The translations under genes and the position numbers were made by a program. Shown here piece after piece: positions 43,437 through 54,899 of a stretch of 64,000 nt of DNA (positions are counted from its first letter, which is position 1; each line of letters starts with the position of its first letter). Below the pieces are notes generated by a model that was not told where the DNA came from, did no database searches, and worked only from the letters and a program-made list of their open reading frames with translations. The stretch is from positions 177,547,868 to 177,611,867 of the forward strand of contig OX235279.1 in assembly GCA_944472155.2 (NCBI GenBank), written 5' to 3'. The stretch comes from Trichobilharzia szidati. Lineage: Eukaryota > Platyhelminthes > Trematoda > Strigeidida > Schistosomatidae.

Positions 43437-43600
43437 ACTAACAGTGGAATTCAGAATGCGCATTTCGTCCTGTTTTGGCCCCATCAACTGGGTGTACCTG
43501 CATTCCGCAGCGAGTGATGATTTTCCCACAGAGGCTCGAACCCAGTGCCCATAGCTTCAAACGAAAAAGCATTCTGGTACACGTTACTCTGCTCTAACGC
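43437..43600 (-). repeat. Smalpha-like SINE
   Basis: On the minus strand a tRNA-like head (B box actgggttcgagcc at about 43540) is followed by a hammerhead-type block and then gaattccactg, the order known for the schistosome Smalpha retroposon. It ends next to the H2A pseudogene start at 43604, and may have removed or replaced the H2A start codon region. The head is more diverged than the hammerhead part. Confidence 0.7.
43445..43500 (-). ncRNA. hammerhead ribozyme relic in the Smalpha-like SINE
   Basis: Minus strand: stem I strand ccag, core TTGATGG where the active ribozyme has CTGATGA, a stem II with loop, then gacgaaatgcgc and the stem I partner ctga. Two conserved core positions are changed (C to T and A to G), so cleavage is not expected. 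The hammerhead of Smalpha is established for schistosomes; the assignment here is by pattern. Confidence 0.65.
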
Positions 43601-43603
43601 ATA

Positions 43604-43978
43604 ATCACGGGTGGTCGCTGCAAAGGTGGAAAGTCTCGCGCAAAGGCTAAAACTCTATCTGTTCAGGCTGATCTTCAGTTCCCAGTTGGTCACGTGTATC
43701 GTCTGTTGAGCAACAGTAACTATGCTGAATGCGTCGGTGCCGGAGCCCCTGTCTACTTGGCAGCTGTCCTCGAGTACCTAGCCAGTGAAGTGCTTGAACT
43801 GGCTGGTTATGCCACATGTGACAACAAGAAGACCTGCATCATCCCTCGTCACTTGCAATTGGCCATTCACAACAATGAGAAGTTGAACTGTGACCATCAC
43901 GCATCCTGGGTTCCACTGCTAGTCACCATCTACCAATCAACTTGTAATTACTTGCCCAGACATCGTCGAAGCATCTGA
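43604..43978 (+). pseudogene. histone H2A pseudogene
   Basis: One frame from 43604 to the stop at 43976 covers most of H2[71 protein letters not shown]. After residue LN the match fails, with LLVTIYQ and [10 protein letters not shown] as a distorted remnant of the C-terminus. There is no start codon at the expected place. Several Arg codons of H2A have become Cys or His (GHV, AEC, TCD, TCI, IHN), consistent with C-to-T change at CG sites. Loss of these residues would damage nucleosome contacts, so this is a dead copy. Real H2A genes are also intronless, so retro-origin is not provable. Confidence 0.9.
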
Positions 43979-44664
43979 GACCAAGCACATCGGTCCAGTC
44001 AATCGACGGGAAAATCTAAAATTGAATTTGATAAATACGCGATGCTTTCATATGCTGGCAGTTGCTTTTTATCTCCCAGCTGTTACAAATACTCAGTACT
44101 GCACTTTAAGTTGATTTTAGTCTTTCACAGACAATAAACAAAGCGTGAAACCATATGTTCATCTAAATGATAATTGGAATCTAAAGTGGGAATATTTGCG
44201 AGTTTTATAAGAACAAATGACTAGGTTGCATTCAAAAGCATAGACATAAGAAGTCTTAAAGATAACAGTATTACCACCATCTGTGTGTATATATACCAAA
44301 AGGAAAGCCATTACTTTTTTCAAGTCCATTTTTTCTATGTTTAGTTAATAACTACAAAGTGGGCTGGAGAAGAATTTAAGCAGTACATACTTAAACAGAG
44401 TCTGATTAAGGGAATCAACGAGAGTACAAAAATATATAAATATAAATATATAAGATAATCCTTTAGTCTTACTGCAAGAAATGGATTTATTCATGCAGTT
44501 TTCCTTTCTTGCCTTTCATATTTCCTACACTCATTAACCAGATGTTTAGCTTGAGGCAATAGATCAATGCCTTATAAGGTAAAGCTGAAAAAACTTCACA
44601 TTTGGTGGCAGTCATCAACTTTCGGCGTTTTTCCAGTTTCAAGCAAAGAAATGAAGATGACTTT
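43979..44664. other. unassigned sequence
   Basis: AT-rich; no exon or repeat family recognised. Confidence 0.4.
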
Positions 44665-45565
44665 TGTATCTTTTTATTATTATTATTATTTTTATTGTTT
44701 CCTTTAATTCCTAGAGAAACAAAGGGATTCAGTGGTAAAACTCCATTGCTTTCGCTTCTCCATCAACGTTTCCACATGGCTATACGTCTATCCACATGCT
44801 TCCATCTCCCCTTCACATCACCTCATCCTCTTCCATGTCACTCTAACACTGACCACTAAGTCACCGCTTCCCATTCGGCAGGGTTTAACTCAAGCGATGA
44901 CCTGGAGTGTGATGTCAGTCACTCAATGGTTTGTCCTCCCAGAGTATGGCCAATCCACCTACATTTCTTCCCGCATATTTGTTGCACAATTGCTTCCTAC
45001 GGGTTGGTTGGTTCGTTGATTGCCAGAGATCCCTCACACTATTGCTGATATTCTCTGACCGGCCATCTGATCTTGAGTAGTAATGAGCCGTTGGTGAATG
45101 TGTGTATTTTGTTCGAAGTAGCCTTCGTGACGCGGTGGCAAGTCTCTGATCCGAATGGTGAGTAGCACTGACTTCACATTGAAGTTGAGAATCCGGATCT
45201 TAGATTTTCATCGTGAGTTCTGTTGATCTCCACACAAACTTGAAAGTAATTGAATCCTGCCTTGCTTTCCCGATCCGCGCTTTAATATCTTCATCAGTTT
45301 CGTCCGCTTTTATCTGAGACGATGCTTTCCAGTTAGTTAGGTAGGTAAAGGGGGTTGCTTCTTTCGGATTTCTCCCATTTATGCTGGTTTTTGTCAATTG
45401 TTGTTGCTGTGGCTGTTGCTGTCGTCGAGGAGTATTCACCATCTCAGTTTTCTCCATGTTCCCCTGAAGGCCTATTTTTTGTGGATGCTTCTTCTGTCAA
45501 CTTGTTGCTTTTCACTTGCATATCTTCCAGTTTTTGTGGGAAATTACACATATATCATCTGATGG
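44665..45565 (-). mobile_element. RTE-clade LINE 3' fragment (R10)
   Basis: Minus strand from about 45565: end of RT with a degenerate ADD region, TEMVNTPRR, then SINGRNPKEATPFTYLTNWK, KARIGKARQDSITFKFVWRS, and the C-terminal blocks. The 3' end is in ATT repeats at 44665-44690. Broken frames. Confidence 0.8.
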
Positions 45566-45967
45566 TTAGGACTAAATAGTCAAGTGCTTACATTGAAAAT
45601 ATTGAATTTGTTGGAAATTATGATTTAAAAAGACTCTGAAGCATAATTATGAATTTTTACTTTTGAAAGAGTTTGGTTTAGAGCAAACCAAATTAGGTTT
45701 AGTGGATTGTTGAAATATCTTACTTCCAAATACTTCAAACTTCGTCATACTGAAATCATCATCGATGCATTTTAAGGTCTTATGGTAATTAGCAGTGAGT
45801 AAAAGTCCCTTGAACTGCAAATATTAGTTTACAATCCAGCTTAAGATTTAGAATTTCTATTCTTCTTGACAAGTAGTTCAGATTTCACTCTCAGAATACA
45901 TCGAGGTTATCTAAAGACAAGTGATCGGTGTTCAGGAGAATTTTTTTCAATTTTAATTCTCTTTGGA
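45566..45967. other. unassigned sequence
   Basis: No exon or repeat recognised. Confidence 0.4.
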
Positions 45968-46165
45968 CCGATGTGCGTCGGTCGCACAGCGATCGGAACG
46001 CTCGCCGATTATGCACATGGCCCGGAGTTCGATCTCCGGTCGACGCACACCTTATATCAATGATCGACCTGTAAAATTTGTGCTACCGATATTACAGGCT
46101 GAATATTTCATACCTGTACCAAAATTACTGTGTGGAATCAAGCTACAATCAAATAAAATGTGAAT
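45968..46165 (+). repeat. tRNA-derived SINE family B, plus orientation
   Basis: Head gtgcgtcggtcgcacagcga with B box gttcgatctcc, body with ttgtgctaccgatatt, tail gctgaatatttcatacctgt and ggaatcaagc. This is the clearest copy for comparing the tail with that of LINE family F at 47345-47421 (gctgaaaattccacactgta and ggaataaagc). Confidence 0.8.
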
Positions 46166-46334
46166 TGTTATCCGAGCCTTTTACGACAGCTGAATCGAAT
46201 TCCATGCTAACGTTCTTATGTTAGCAAAAATGATCACCTGCACAAAAAATTGAATATCTAAGAGTATATTTCTCTAATAACAAAATAGTGGGACTATAAA
46301 CACAGAACCGTCCGATTCGACGCCAGTGGAGTTG

Positions 46335-47421
46335 TGGACGATGACTGATTCTCTAAATGATACAAGAAATACTGAGAAGGATGTTGAAGGTAGTTAGTAG
46401 GACTAGTGGTGTAAAACTCACTCAGCTCGGCAGTACATTAATTGATAGGCATCTGAATACATGCGAAAAATGGTCTAAAATCATACTCTCAGACCCCCAA
46501 CACCCCCTCTATTCCCAACTCTCTCCTTGTATCTCATCAGGTAGAACCAGAAATCAGTAGAAAATAATCTATGCTCGTACAACCGAGTACAGGAACTCAA
46601 CGATACCATACTTGGCCCGTGTTCTAAGTGACAGAGACAATGTTAAGCTTGAAACCTATGAATTGCTCTGTTGTTAATAACACAATTTAGGGCTCTTTTA
46701 TTTCTCTCTTGTTTTGTATTCTATAGTGAACTCCTTCTTAAACATACTTAGCTACCTAAAATATTAACATTGGCTTACTTTTTTGTACTTTACTATATTC
46801 CTTCTATTGTGTATCTACTGGTTCCAACTATAATAGCACTATGAGTATCACAAAAATTGACCTGTCATTAACCATCATGTAATATTAGTTTTGTGGTTGT
46901 TTCTGGTTAGGCAATATTAACTGAAAATCTCGGTTGTGAACGCCATTATCACCACCTTAAAATTTTGTATTACTCAGGATTACTCACACTACCACTACAA
47001 ACACCACATTAGACCTGATAAAATAAACAACCCTGAATTGTTATTTTATGATTGTTTAGTGTTTGTTTCAACCAAATTAACTGATCTTCTTGGCGACAAA
47101 CATTCCTAAATGTCATTTCATAACTTCTTATATGACTATAGCTTTACTGTCACCATGAATAATCATATCATAGCTTCCACTACCCAATACTGAGATATTA
47201 TTGTATGTTGGTTATTTTCCTTTCTACTTCTTGGTATTTTTTCGCATTTTTTAAAATTATTTTGTGTTTGATTTTTGTTGTTGTTGTCTTTATATTTATT
47301 TTTTGAAATACTCCTCTTAAACGTTGGATAAAATTAGATGCAAGTATTGTAGATATGTGCTGAAAATTCCACACTGTACCACTAGTACTGTTTCTGGAAT
47401 AAAGCAAATTATTATTATTAA
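46335..47421 (+). mobile_element. LINE family F, 5'-truncated (F2)
   Basis: The plus-strand C-terminal frame EILRRMLKVVSRTSGVKLTQ, TLIDRHLNTCEKWSKIILSD and IPYLARVLSDRDNVK stops at 46670. A 740-bp 3' UTR follows, ending in ggaataaagcaaattattatt. UTR and frame closely match 62918-64000. One in-frame TAG after RTRNQ and the 5' truncation show it is not active. Confidence 0.85.
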
Positions 47422-47495
47422 ATCCTCTTGTGAGATTATAATTATTAATAGCCGATAGAGATTGAAGTAAGAGAAATTCACGCTATCTAGATGTG

Positions 47496-47740
47496 ACTTC
47501 ATGTGCGTCAGTGGCACAGCAGTAGAGTGGTAGCCGACCACGCATGTGGTCCCGGGTTCAATCCCCGGTCACCGACGCACTGCTTTATTTCACTAATCTA
47601 GTAAGAAGACTGGTAAAGAGAAAAGCTTGGACATGAGGCTAGCAGCCCCATCCCATAAAAGTAAATACCACTGCTACCGAAACTTCAGACCTCTAGCTTG
47701 AATCCCTATATTCCACTTGGGACGTAAAGGAATAAAAAAC
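47496..47740 (+). repeat. tRNA-derived SINE family A
   Basis: Complete head-body-tail order. The head begins gtgcgtcagtggcacagca and the B box is gggttcaatcc. It is flanked by agatgtg on both sides (47489-47495 and 47741-47747), a short but exact target repeat. It stands just downstream of the LINE family F copy. Confidence 0.8.
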
Positions 47741-47747
47741 AGATGTG

Positions 47748-48175
47748 CCTCTATGGGAGGGGAAATGAAATACAAGAGGAAGAGTACACACGTACACATG
47801 TTTTCCTGTAAAAACTAACCCTCTGCATATCTGAATACCGGCAGCCATTCTCTTTTAAGAACACAGCGCTATTTCATCAGATTGATTAATAGCTTTCACA
47901 ACATTTTTAAAACTTTAATGGCGACGTTGCAGGAAGTGCAATAAATGCATTTTGGAATGACATTCTATATTACAGATGTTTATATTTAAAGCCGTGTTGA
48001 ACGACTAATATTTGCAAATATTCAAAATGCAATTGGCGCTAGATGCAATTTTGTAGGTCTGTTTCAAAGAATCTGTTGCCGCCTGCATACTCGCCCTTTT
48101 ACAGCAATTTATTACTCCTGACAAGGTGAACATTCTATGCTAACGACATTTTCATATTTGTGACACTTTATTTTA
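47748..48175. other. unassigned sequence
   Basis: No exon or repeat recognised. Confidence 0.4.
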
Positions 48176-48362
48176 TTTTTTTTATTGCAGCTTGATTCCA
48201 CACCGTATTTTCAGTACATGTATGGAATTTTTAGCATGTGATATCGGTAGCCTAAATTTTGCAGGCCGACCATTGATATCAGGTGTGCGTCGGCACGAGA
48301 TCGAACTCCGGACCATGTGCATGGTCGGTGAGAGTCCTAACCACTGTCCCACCGACACACGG
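48176..48362 (-). repeat. tRNA-derived SINE family B
   Basis: Same structure as the copies at 3915 and 34915. The tail on the minus strand is atacggtgtggaatcaagct followed by AAT-rich sequence. Confidence 0.78.
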
Positions 48363-48489
48363 TGGAAAATACACGCCTCTGTGTAATTATTGAACACGGC
48401 GCTACTCCGAAATGGAAGATTACATTCTCAAAAAAGGACTTCAGTTGAATATTCATTAAACTTCTTACTTGCTTTCCTAAAAATCTGTT

Positions 48490-48600
48490 AGCGGACTTCG
48501 TCACGAACCAGTATCAGTCAGGGAATCACCGGGAAAACTGTTAAATCCTAGTAGGGGATTAGTCAGAAGTAAGCGCCGATAATCCAGCCGTTGATCCAAC
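48490..48600 (-). repeat. SINE family D fragment, strongly decayed
   Basis: The order of blocks (tcacgaaccagtatcagtca, gggaaaact, then a degenerate hammerhead block and gtaagcgccgat) follows family D. No intact ribozyme core. Confidence 0.45.
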
Positions 48601-48965
48601 CAAATACCTTCAGATTACTAAGCAGGTAGGCAGATCGAATCTGCATCGACACTGATTTTAAATCTCCAGAAAGTCTGATATCTAAGCATTCTCTTACTTT
48701 TAACTGTTTTAGTATTTTGGCAGAAAAAGGGAGCATATTCTTTACACTAATGGAAATTAACTACTTCCTTCTAAAATAAATGGACTATTGTGTCTTTAAG
48801 TAGAAATGATTGCTCTTCAACATTTTATTTTCTCTGGGATGGATGATTTAATCATGGTGCTTTCATTGCCCTCAAAGGCAGAATCTTCAGCGCTAACTTC
48901 AGTGCGAAGTGAAACTTTGACATTTGCAACTCGCAAGAGGAAGATGATTAATCAATCACACAATA
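48601..48965. other. unassigned sequence
   Basis: No exon or repeat recognised. Confidence 0.35.
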
Positions 48966-50545
48966 TAATAATAATAGTAACAGCTTTATTCCAAACAGTA
49001 TTTGTGGTACAGGTATGGAATTTTCAGCGTGCATTACAATATTCCATATAATTACCTCAAATTTTATGAGATTTTAAAAGCAAAAGCCAACAACCAAAAA
49101 ATAAATAAAGAAATAAAGAAGAAAAGCGTTGCGTTTACATACTTAAACAGTGCGCTACAGGATATGAAATATAAAATTAGTCTGTAATAGAATATATGAG
49201 CAACAATATAATAGTAACGCAGAAAGGAAAACAAAAACTAATGGGAATAATTGGTAAAGTGCTGTAGTAAGTTGATCATGTCATACCTAACGGATTTCTC
49301 ATCACATAACAGCTGTGCCAGATAAGGTATTGTGGAGTTTTGTACTTGATAGTCCTAGCATATAGCCTCCTATAACTGCTTCTAGTTCTAACAGATGAAA
49401 TGCAAGGAGAGAGCTGCGTATAGAGAGGATGCTCAGGGTCTGACAATAGAGTATTAGCTAGTTTCTTACATGACATTATATGTCTATCCACAATAGTATT
49501 AACCAATTGGTCTAACGATATCCCACTTGCCCTACTAATGGTTTTTTTTCTCCTTCACGTTCCCCAGTGGAACATAGGGCTTCAAGCTAGTGGCTTGAAG
49601 TTTCTGTAGCAGTGCTTATTTTACAGAATGGGGTTGCTAGCCTCATGCCCAACCTTTACTCTTCACCAGCATTATTATTTCTGGCTTAGCAAGGTAAAGG
49701 AGTGCGCCGGCCGGGAATCGAACCCTGGACCATGTGCATGGTCGGCGAGCGTCCTAACCGCTATGCCACCGACGCACAACTAATGGTTTTAGTGCCCTTC
49801 TAAGTAATGCAAAGTCATTCTTAAGTAGTCCAGGGAAGATTAATGGGGAGCAGTAAACAGGGATGGGTAGTATACAAGAATTGACAAACTGAGAAGGCAA
49901 AGACTGCTTTATACCGGACTGCCTTAACTTCCTAACGTAGAACGTCAAGCGAAACATACATCTAGTAACTAGTACGATGTGAGAGGACCAGGAAAGATCG
50001 GAGGAAATACTCAGTCCAAGGTACTTGACATTAGATGTAATTTCAACCTCTATGCCGTCAATGATAGTAGGACCATGTGAGCTAGCTAGTTGTTGTAGAT
50101 CACGTTTTCGTCTGAAAGTGAAATTTACTACCTGACATTTAGACGGATTCAGCTTAAGACCGTTTGAAGAGGACCACTGACTGATTTCCGACAGAAATTT
50201 ATTTAATTTGGAACAATCTGACTGAGAGTTGACAGGCATTAAAACAGAGAGGTCATCAGCATACTTGACAAAAGTGGCTACATCAGAATGGGGCAAGTCA
50301 TGTAAGAAAAAAGAAAACAGAAAAAGGAGAAAGAACAGCACCTTGAGGAACACCAACTAAAGTAAGTGAGGTAGTGGAGGACTTTCCATTGTAGACGGTG
50401 TACTGCTTCCTATCAGAAAAATAGGAATGCAAATACTTGTTTGTCCAGCTCTCAACCTGTGTTGCAGCAAGCTTACTTAGCAAGAGAGACCTAGGTACAG
50501 AGTCAAATGCGGATGTGTAGTCAAGGAAGGCACACCTAACGTACG
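48966..50545 (-). mobile_element. LINE family F (F3), longest coding part, interrupted by a SINE
   Basis: The minus strand runs from about 50545 to a 3' tail at 48966-49040. Frame pieces include AATQVESWTNKYLHSYFSDR, LVGVPQGAVLSPF (motif B), FVKYADDLSVLMPV (motif C with catalytic Asp pair), KLNPSKCQVVNFTFRRKRDL and NVKYLGLSISSDLSWSSHI. NTIVDRHIMSCKKLANTLLS lies beyond the SINE. This copy shows that family F belongs to the CR1/Jockey-like LINEs. The SINE at 49545-49778 splits the last part. A frameshift separates motif B from motif C. Confidence 0.85.
49545..49778 (-). repeat. tRNA-derived SINE family A nested in LINE F3, with 12-bp TSD
   Basis: The perfect repeat actaatggtttt flanks it (49533-49544 and 49779-49790), and removing the SINE plus one repeat rejoins the LINE frame. 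The head on the minus strand is tgcgtcggtggcatagcggt with B box gggttcgattcc. The length of 234 bases defines the full family A unit. Confidence 0.9.
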
Positions 50546-50639
50546 AATTCCAAGTTAATTTGTTTATTAGACCTAAATTAAAGTGAGCGTAACAGTATTA
50601 TTTACTGAATGAAGTTTTGAGCATAAAAATTTGTTATTC

Positions 50640-51710
50640 TTGACGTCGTCAGTTTATAAACTGGTATGCCGAAAAATATGGCTTTATAAGCAGTCAAAAA
50701 GGAAATGATTTCTGACAAAGAACTTGAACTTAGAACAAAAGTGCTACTAGAAGACATAATGCTAGGTGTGTGACTATACTTGACTTCAACAGTATTCGAA
50801 TCCTAAGGGAAAATATACACATACAAACTGATTAAGACGGCCATTAGGGCGTCAATGTCCCCGGTAGTAGCAGACTCATTCCTGGAAAGATGGGAGAATT
50901 CGGAGATGAAAACGTACAGCCCCACCCTCGGAGTATGGCGGAGGTAAGTAGACGACAGGTTCACCGTACTAAAAACACAAGGCATAAATAGATTTTTCGA
51001 ACACATCAACTCAAATGTAAAGGAAATTCAATTAGTATAAGAAAGTCAGGAAGGGGACTTCCCACTGTAAGACTGTAGCATTAAAAGGAAAGCAGATAGC
51101 AAATTAAACACTACTGTTTACAGAAAAATGGCACGTTCAAACCAGTTTATGGATTTCGATTCATCTCACCCTATCATTAGAAATAGGATTGGCGAAATAT
51201 TTAAGCAATAGAGAAAAAAAGCTAAGTAATGTCAAAGGAAATCTGAGGCAGGAAGTAGGACATATTAGAGAAGATATGAAACTTAATGATTATTCCGATA
51301 AATTAATCAGAAAGTGTACAGGAAATTGAAAAACTGAATTATTTAACAATAATGCCAGTATTATTGATAGTAATAATAATGACAGTCATAACAGTGACAA
51401 CATACTTGACAAACATACACAGAATAATGACACCACCAACAACAACAACAAAAGGGAATTTAAATCATCAGTAGTACTTCCAGTCAAAGAAGGAACCTCA
51501 GAAACCTTGAGTAGAATTCATGAAAAGGCAAGAATAAAAGTGACAATTAGAAATAAGATTTGTCGGCTAAATGATCCTGTGGAGTCCATTAAACAAAATA
51601 ACTTAGTTTATCGAGTACCTTGCAGTGATCGTGAGTGCAGACGCATAGGTGAAAGTAGTAGGACAGGGTGAATCACAACAGCAGAGCACAAAAACCCAGC
51701 GAAAATTTAG
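50640..51710 (+). pseudogene. Penelope-like element: reverse transcriptase end and GIY-YIG (P2)
   Basis: Plus-strand pieces in order: SPVVADSFLERWE, VDDRFTVLKTQGINRFFEHI (the VDD catalytic motif of Penelope RTs), EGDFPL and VYRKMARSNQFMDFDSSHP. After a low-complexity Asn-rich spacer come SVVLPVKEGTSETLSRIH and NNLVYRVPCSDRECRRIGES, which is the start of the endonuclease (YIGE appears as RIGE). Numerous stops. This is the only copy in the window with clear RT sequence upstream of the endonuclease in the same orientation. Confidence 0.75.
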
Positions 51711-52093
51711 ATTATTTATGTATAATAGTAATAATAAGGATTTATTTCAGACAATGCATTAAATACATAGTACAGAAATGTTCAGCGTACCAAAATATTT
51801 GAACAAAGCAAGAACTATAGTTTTCGCAGAATAAAGTGGTACCATCTTTTATTTCATTGCCTTCTTGTCAGCTGCTTACAAGCCAAAGACATTATTAAAT
51901 GTATCTACAAAAACAATTTTAACATACTTGCACAGAGTTCATTTTAAACAAAAATCAATCGATCAGTATACGCATACACTAATAGTATATACATATATAT
52001 GCATATATGCAATATTAAGCACTATTCCGAACTATAATAATCATACACAATGAAAACTTTTCAGCATTTCATATTCGGATGAAAAATATCCAG
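51711..52093. other. unassigned, partly LINE-tail-like
   Basis: The start (aataataaggatttatttca through ttcagcgtac) resembles the minus-strand tail of LINE family F. Nothing else recognised. Confidence 0.35.
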
Positions 52094-52945
52094 TTACCAG
52101 GGCAAAGAAAGATTGATATCCGCTTCTTTCTGGAAGCATAAATCAGGTTTCAGGCGCTTGATGGAAATGGCTTCAGCAGACTTGAGGAGAATTGAGCTAT
52201 TTTGCTTATTGATAAATTTGAATGACTTTTCGAAGTCCACCTCATGACCCGTGTCAAGAAGATGCCTGTTGATGGCACTATTTAAAGCATTTGTTCCCTT
52301 TAGACGTAAGCTTTTTGGTACATGTTCAAAAAATCTTAGATATGGCTTTCTTTCTGTCTTTCCAATGTAACTGCTCCCACAGATACATGTGAATTTGTAT
52401 ATACAGTTGGAGTTAACATGAGAAGGATACCTGTCGATTTTTGATTGCACAAAATAGCAAGTTGTTCGATAGACGGGACGAGCTTAGCTGCAGGATGGGC
52501 TACGGCTAGTGATATGCTCAGCCTTCTGTTGATCATCGCTGCAATGTTTTCACCTTCATAATCAAGCTGAATGTAGATTGGCGTTTTCCCTACTGTGATT
52601 TTTTTCATTTGTGACTTCAGATCTTCCATACTTGTTGATGAACCTTTGAGTATACCCATCGCTCTTCAATATCTTTTCAAGAAACTCAAATTCTTCCTCT
52701 AATTTCTCTATAGAGCATATTCTCCTCACTCTATATTACAGAGTCTTGACTATTCCGGGTTTAAAGCTATTTGGACAAAAGCTATTAAAATGTAAGTATT
52801 GTCCTTTCTATGTAGACTTTCGATAAATCGACTTCTGAAGACTACCGCCTTTAGGCGTTCCATGGAAATGTCAAGGAAGTGGAACTTTCCACCACTTTCA
52901 TGTTGCATGGTGAACTCAACATCTAGGAAATTCTACTACTCCTAA
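52094..52945 (-). pseudogene. Penelope-like element: RT end and GIY-YIG domain (P3)
   Basis: Minus strand: VEFTMQHESGGKFHFLDISM (52940-52860, the RT region before the endonuclease), then a frame with IYIQLDYEGENIAAMINRRL. After a shift comes NCIYKFTCICGSSYIGKTER with FFEHVPKSL (YIG and Glu-His conserved), ending DLCFQKE. The same subfamily as P1 at 5754-6275, including the C-terminal LPW, but with more RT retained and at least one frameshift (near 52440). No inverted repeat was noticed around it. Confidence 0.8.
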
Positions 52946-52964
52946 GAAGAATAAGGAGTAAGCA

Positions 52965-54312
52965 AAACAAGCAAAATACTAAGCCGCATCATCCTGGAGA
53001 GAATCAAACAAGCGCTGGATAAAAAACTTCGACCGGAACAAGCTGGATTCAGGAGAAACAAGTCATGTGTTGATCAGATCGCCACATTACGGATCATCAT
53101 TGAACAAAGCTTGGAATGGCAGTCACCTCTCCATCTCAACTCCATCGACTTTGAAAAGGCCTTCGAAAGCACAGCGTCGATCGAGAGGTGATTTGGCAAC
53201 TACTCCGCTACTACGGGATGCCACCAACAATTATACATCTCATCCAACAGCTGTACGACAATGCTGCATGCCAAGTAATCCACAATGGGAAACTCACGGA
53301 ATCCTTCGTAGTGAGGACAGGAGTAAGACAAGCTGGCTGCCTACTATCGCCAATGATTTTCTTGATTGCAGTAGACTGGATAATGCGACAGACAGCGGGG
53401 AATGAGGAAACAGGCATAAAATGGACTCACACAAAAAACGAAATTGGAGGATCTGGACTTCGCCGATGATATGTGTCTGATTTCCCACAAATTGGAAGAT
53501 ATGCAAGTGAGAAGAAACAGGTTGGCAGAAGAAGCGTCCAGAGAAGAAAGGAGGGACTTCAAGTGAACATAGAGAAAACAGAGGTGATGAAGATTCCCGG
53601 CCAACACCACCAACAGCAACAACATCAATAACAGACAACAATCAGCATAAATGGGAGGAACCTGAAAGAAACAACCTCTTTTACCTACCTGAGAAGCATC
53701 GTTTCAGCTACAGGAAGACGGAACTGACGAGGATATCAAAGCAAGAATCGGAAAAGCAAGACAAGCTTTCATTACTCTCAAGTCTGTGTGGAGGTCAACA
53801 GCACTCAGCATCAAAAATAAGATCCGGATTTTCAACTCCAATGTGAAATCAGTGCTACTCATCATATGGATCAGAGACTTGCACTGCGCGTGATAAAGAG
53901 CGTCTCAAACAAACTACAAACCTTCATTAACAGTTGTCTTCGCTCAATTCTGCTCAAGATCAGATGGCCTGTCAGAAATGATCAGCAATAGGGAGGGATC
54001 TCTGGGAGCGAACCAACACAGCAGGAACCGATTGTGAAACAAATAGGCAGGAAGAAATGGAGATGGATTGGCCATACTCTGAGGAAACCATCAAGTGACA
54101 TCACTAGACAAGCCCTCGAGTGGAACTCGGAAGGGAAGCGGCGAGTTGGTCGTCAGTGTGAGGGTGACATGGAGGAGGTCATGTGAAGAGGAGATGGAAA
54201 CGTGTAGGCAGACATGGAGCCAGGTAAAGACTCTAGCACAGAACCGAACGCAGTGGAGACGCACGGCTGAAGCCCTATGTTCCTCTAGGAAATAAAGGAA
54301 ATAATAATAATA
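52965..54312 (+). mobile_element. RTE-clade LINE (SR2-like) 3' half (R11)
   Basis: The clearest RT in this family. KLRPEQAGFRRNKSCVDQIA, SIDFEKAFES (motif A), VRTGVRQAGCLLSPMIFLIA (motif B) and, after a one-base shift, the FADD region near 53455-53475 can be read. Then come EGLQVNIEKTEVMKIPG, KKWRWIGHTLRKPSSDITR and a 3' end with aggaaataaaggaaataataa. It starts immediately beside the minus-strand Penelope-like copy. A few frameshifts and stops; otherwise well preserved. Confidence 0.85.
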
Positions 54313-54339
54313 ACTAACCTACCATTCAAGTGTAACCAG

Positions 54340-54780
54340 ATTATGCAGTTGGCAGCCCAATGTCTGCGGTCAGCCATCAAACGAACATTCTACGCGGCAT
54401 CTTTTTCCCTCACATGACGAACATTTTCGATCCCGGTAACTACAGCTGAAGGATGAAATTTTGTCGGCTATACTTAAAACTGTATCTACGAGTTCACCTG
54501 CAGTTTGTGTTGACACACACCTATATAGGCAGAAGCAATAGAATGTTTCAATATGGTCGTCGAAAAGAACATGTTCCAAAATGGTTACTAAAACCTACAG
54601 AAAATCCCAATGCAATTAATATGAATAGAAATGCAGCATCATTATCATCCACTGCAAAGCACTTATTAATGTCAGGTCAAAAAATCAACATTGATGACTG
54701 TTTCACAATTATTTCATCGCATAACTCTAATTCTAGGTCGGTTATTATAGATGATGAAAGCACTTGGGATTAATCATATA
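54340..54780 (+). pseudogene. Penelope-like GIY-YIG remnant (P4)
   Basis: The plus-strand frame 54453-54773 contains HTYIGRSNRMFQYGRRKEHV and PKWLLKPTENPNAINMNRNA: YIG, the conserved Arg and Glu-His at the expected distances. The beginning of the frame is out of register, so the first part of the domain is decayed. A different subfamily from P1/P3 and from P5. Confidence 0.72.
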
Positions 54781-54899
54781 CATCCTAAACAATGGATATA
54801 AATAACAATAGACTTCAATCTTCGCCCACCGTGATGGACAACTTGACCTACTTAAATATGATTGGTCATTAGTATGTACTTTTATTTTTTTATTTAACT

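Noticed and set aside
43604..43978. A working histone H2A gene
   Set aside because: No start codon, several conserved Arg lost, and the C-terminus distorted.
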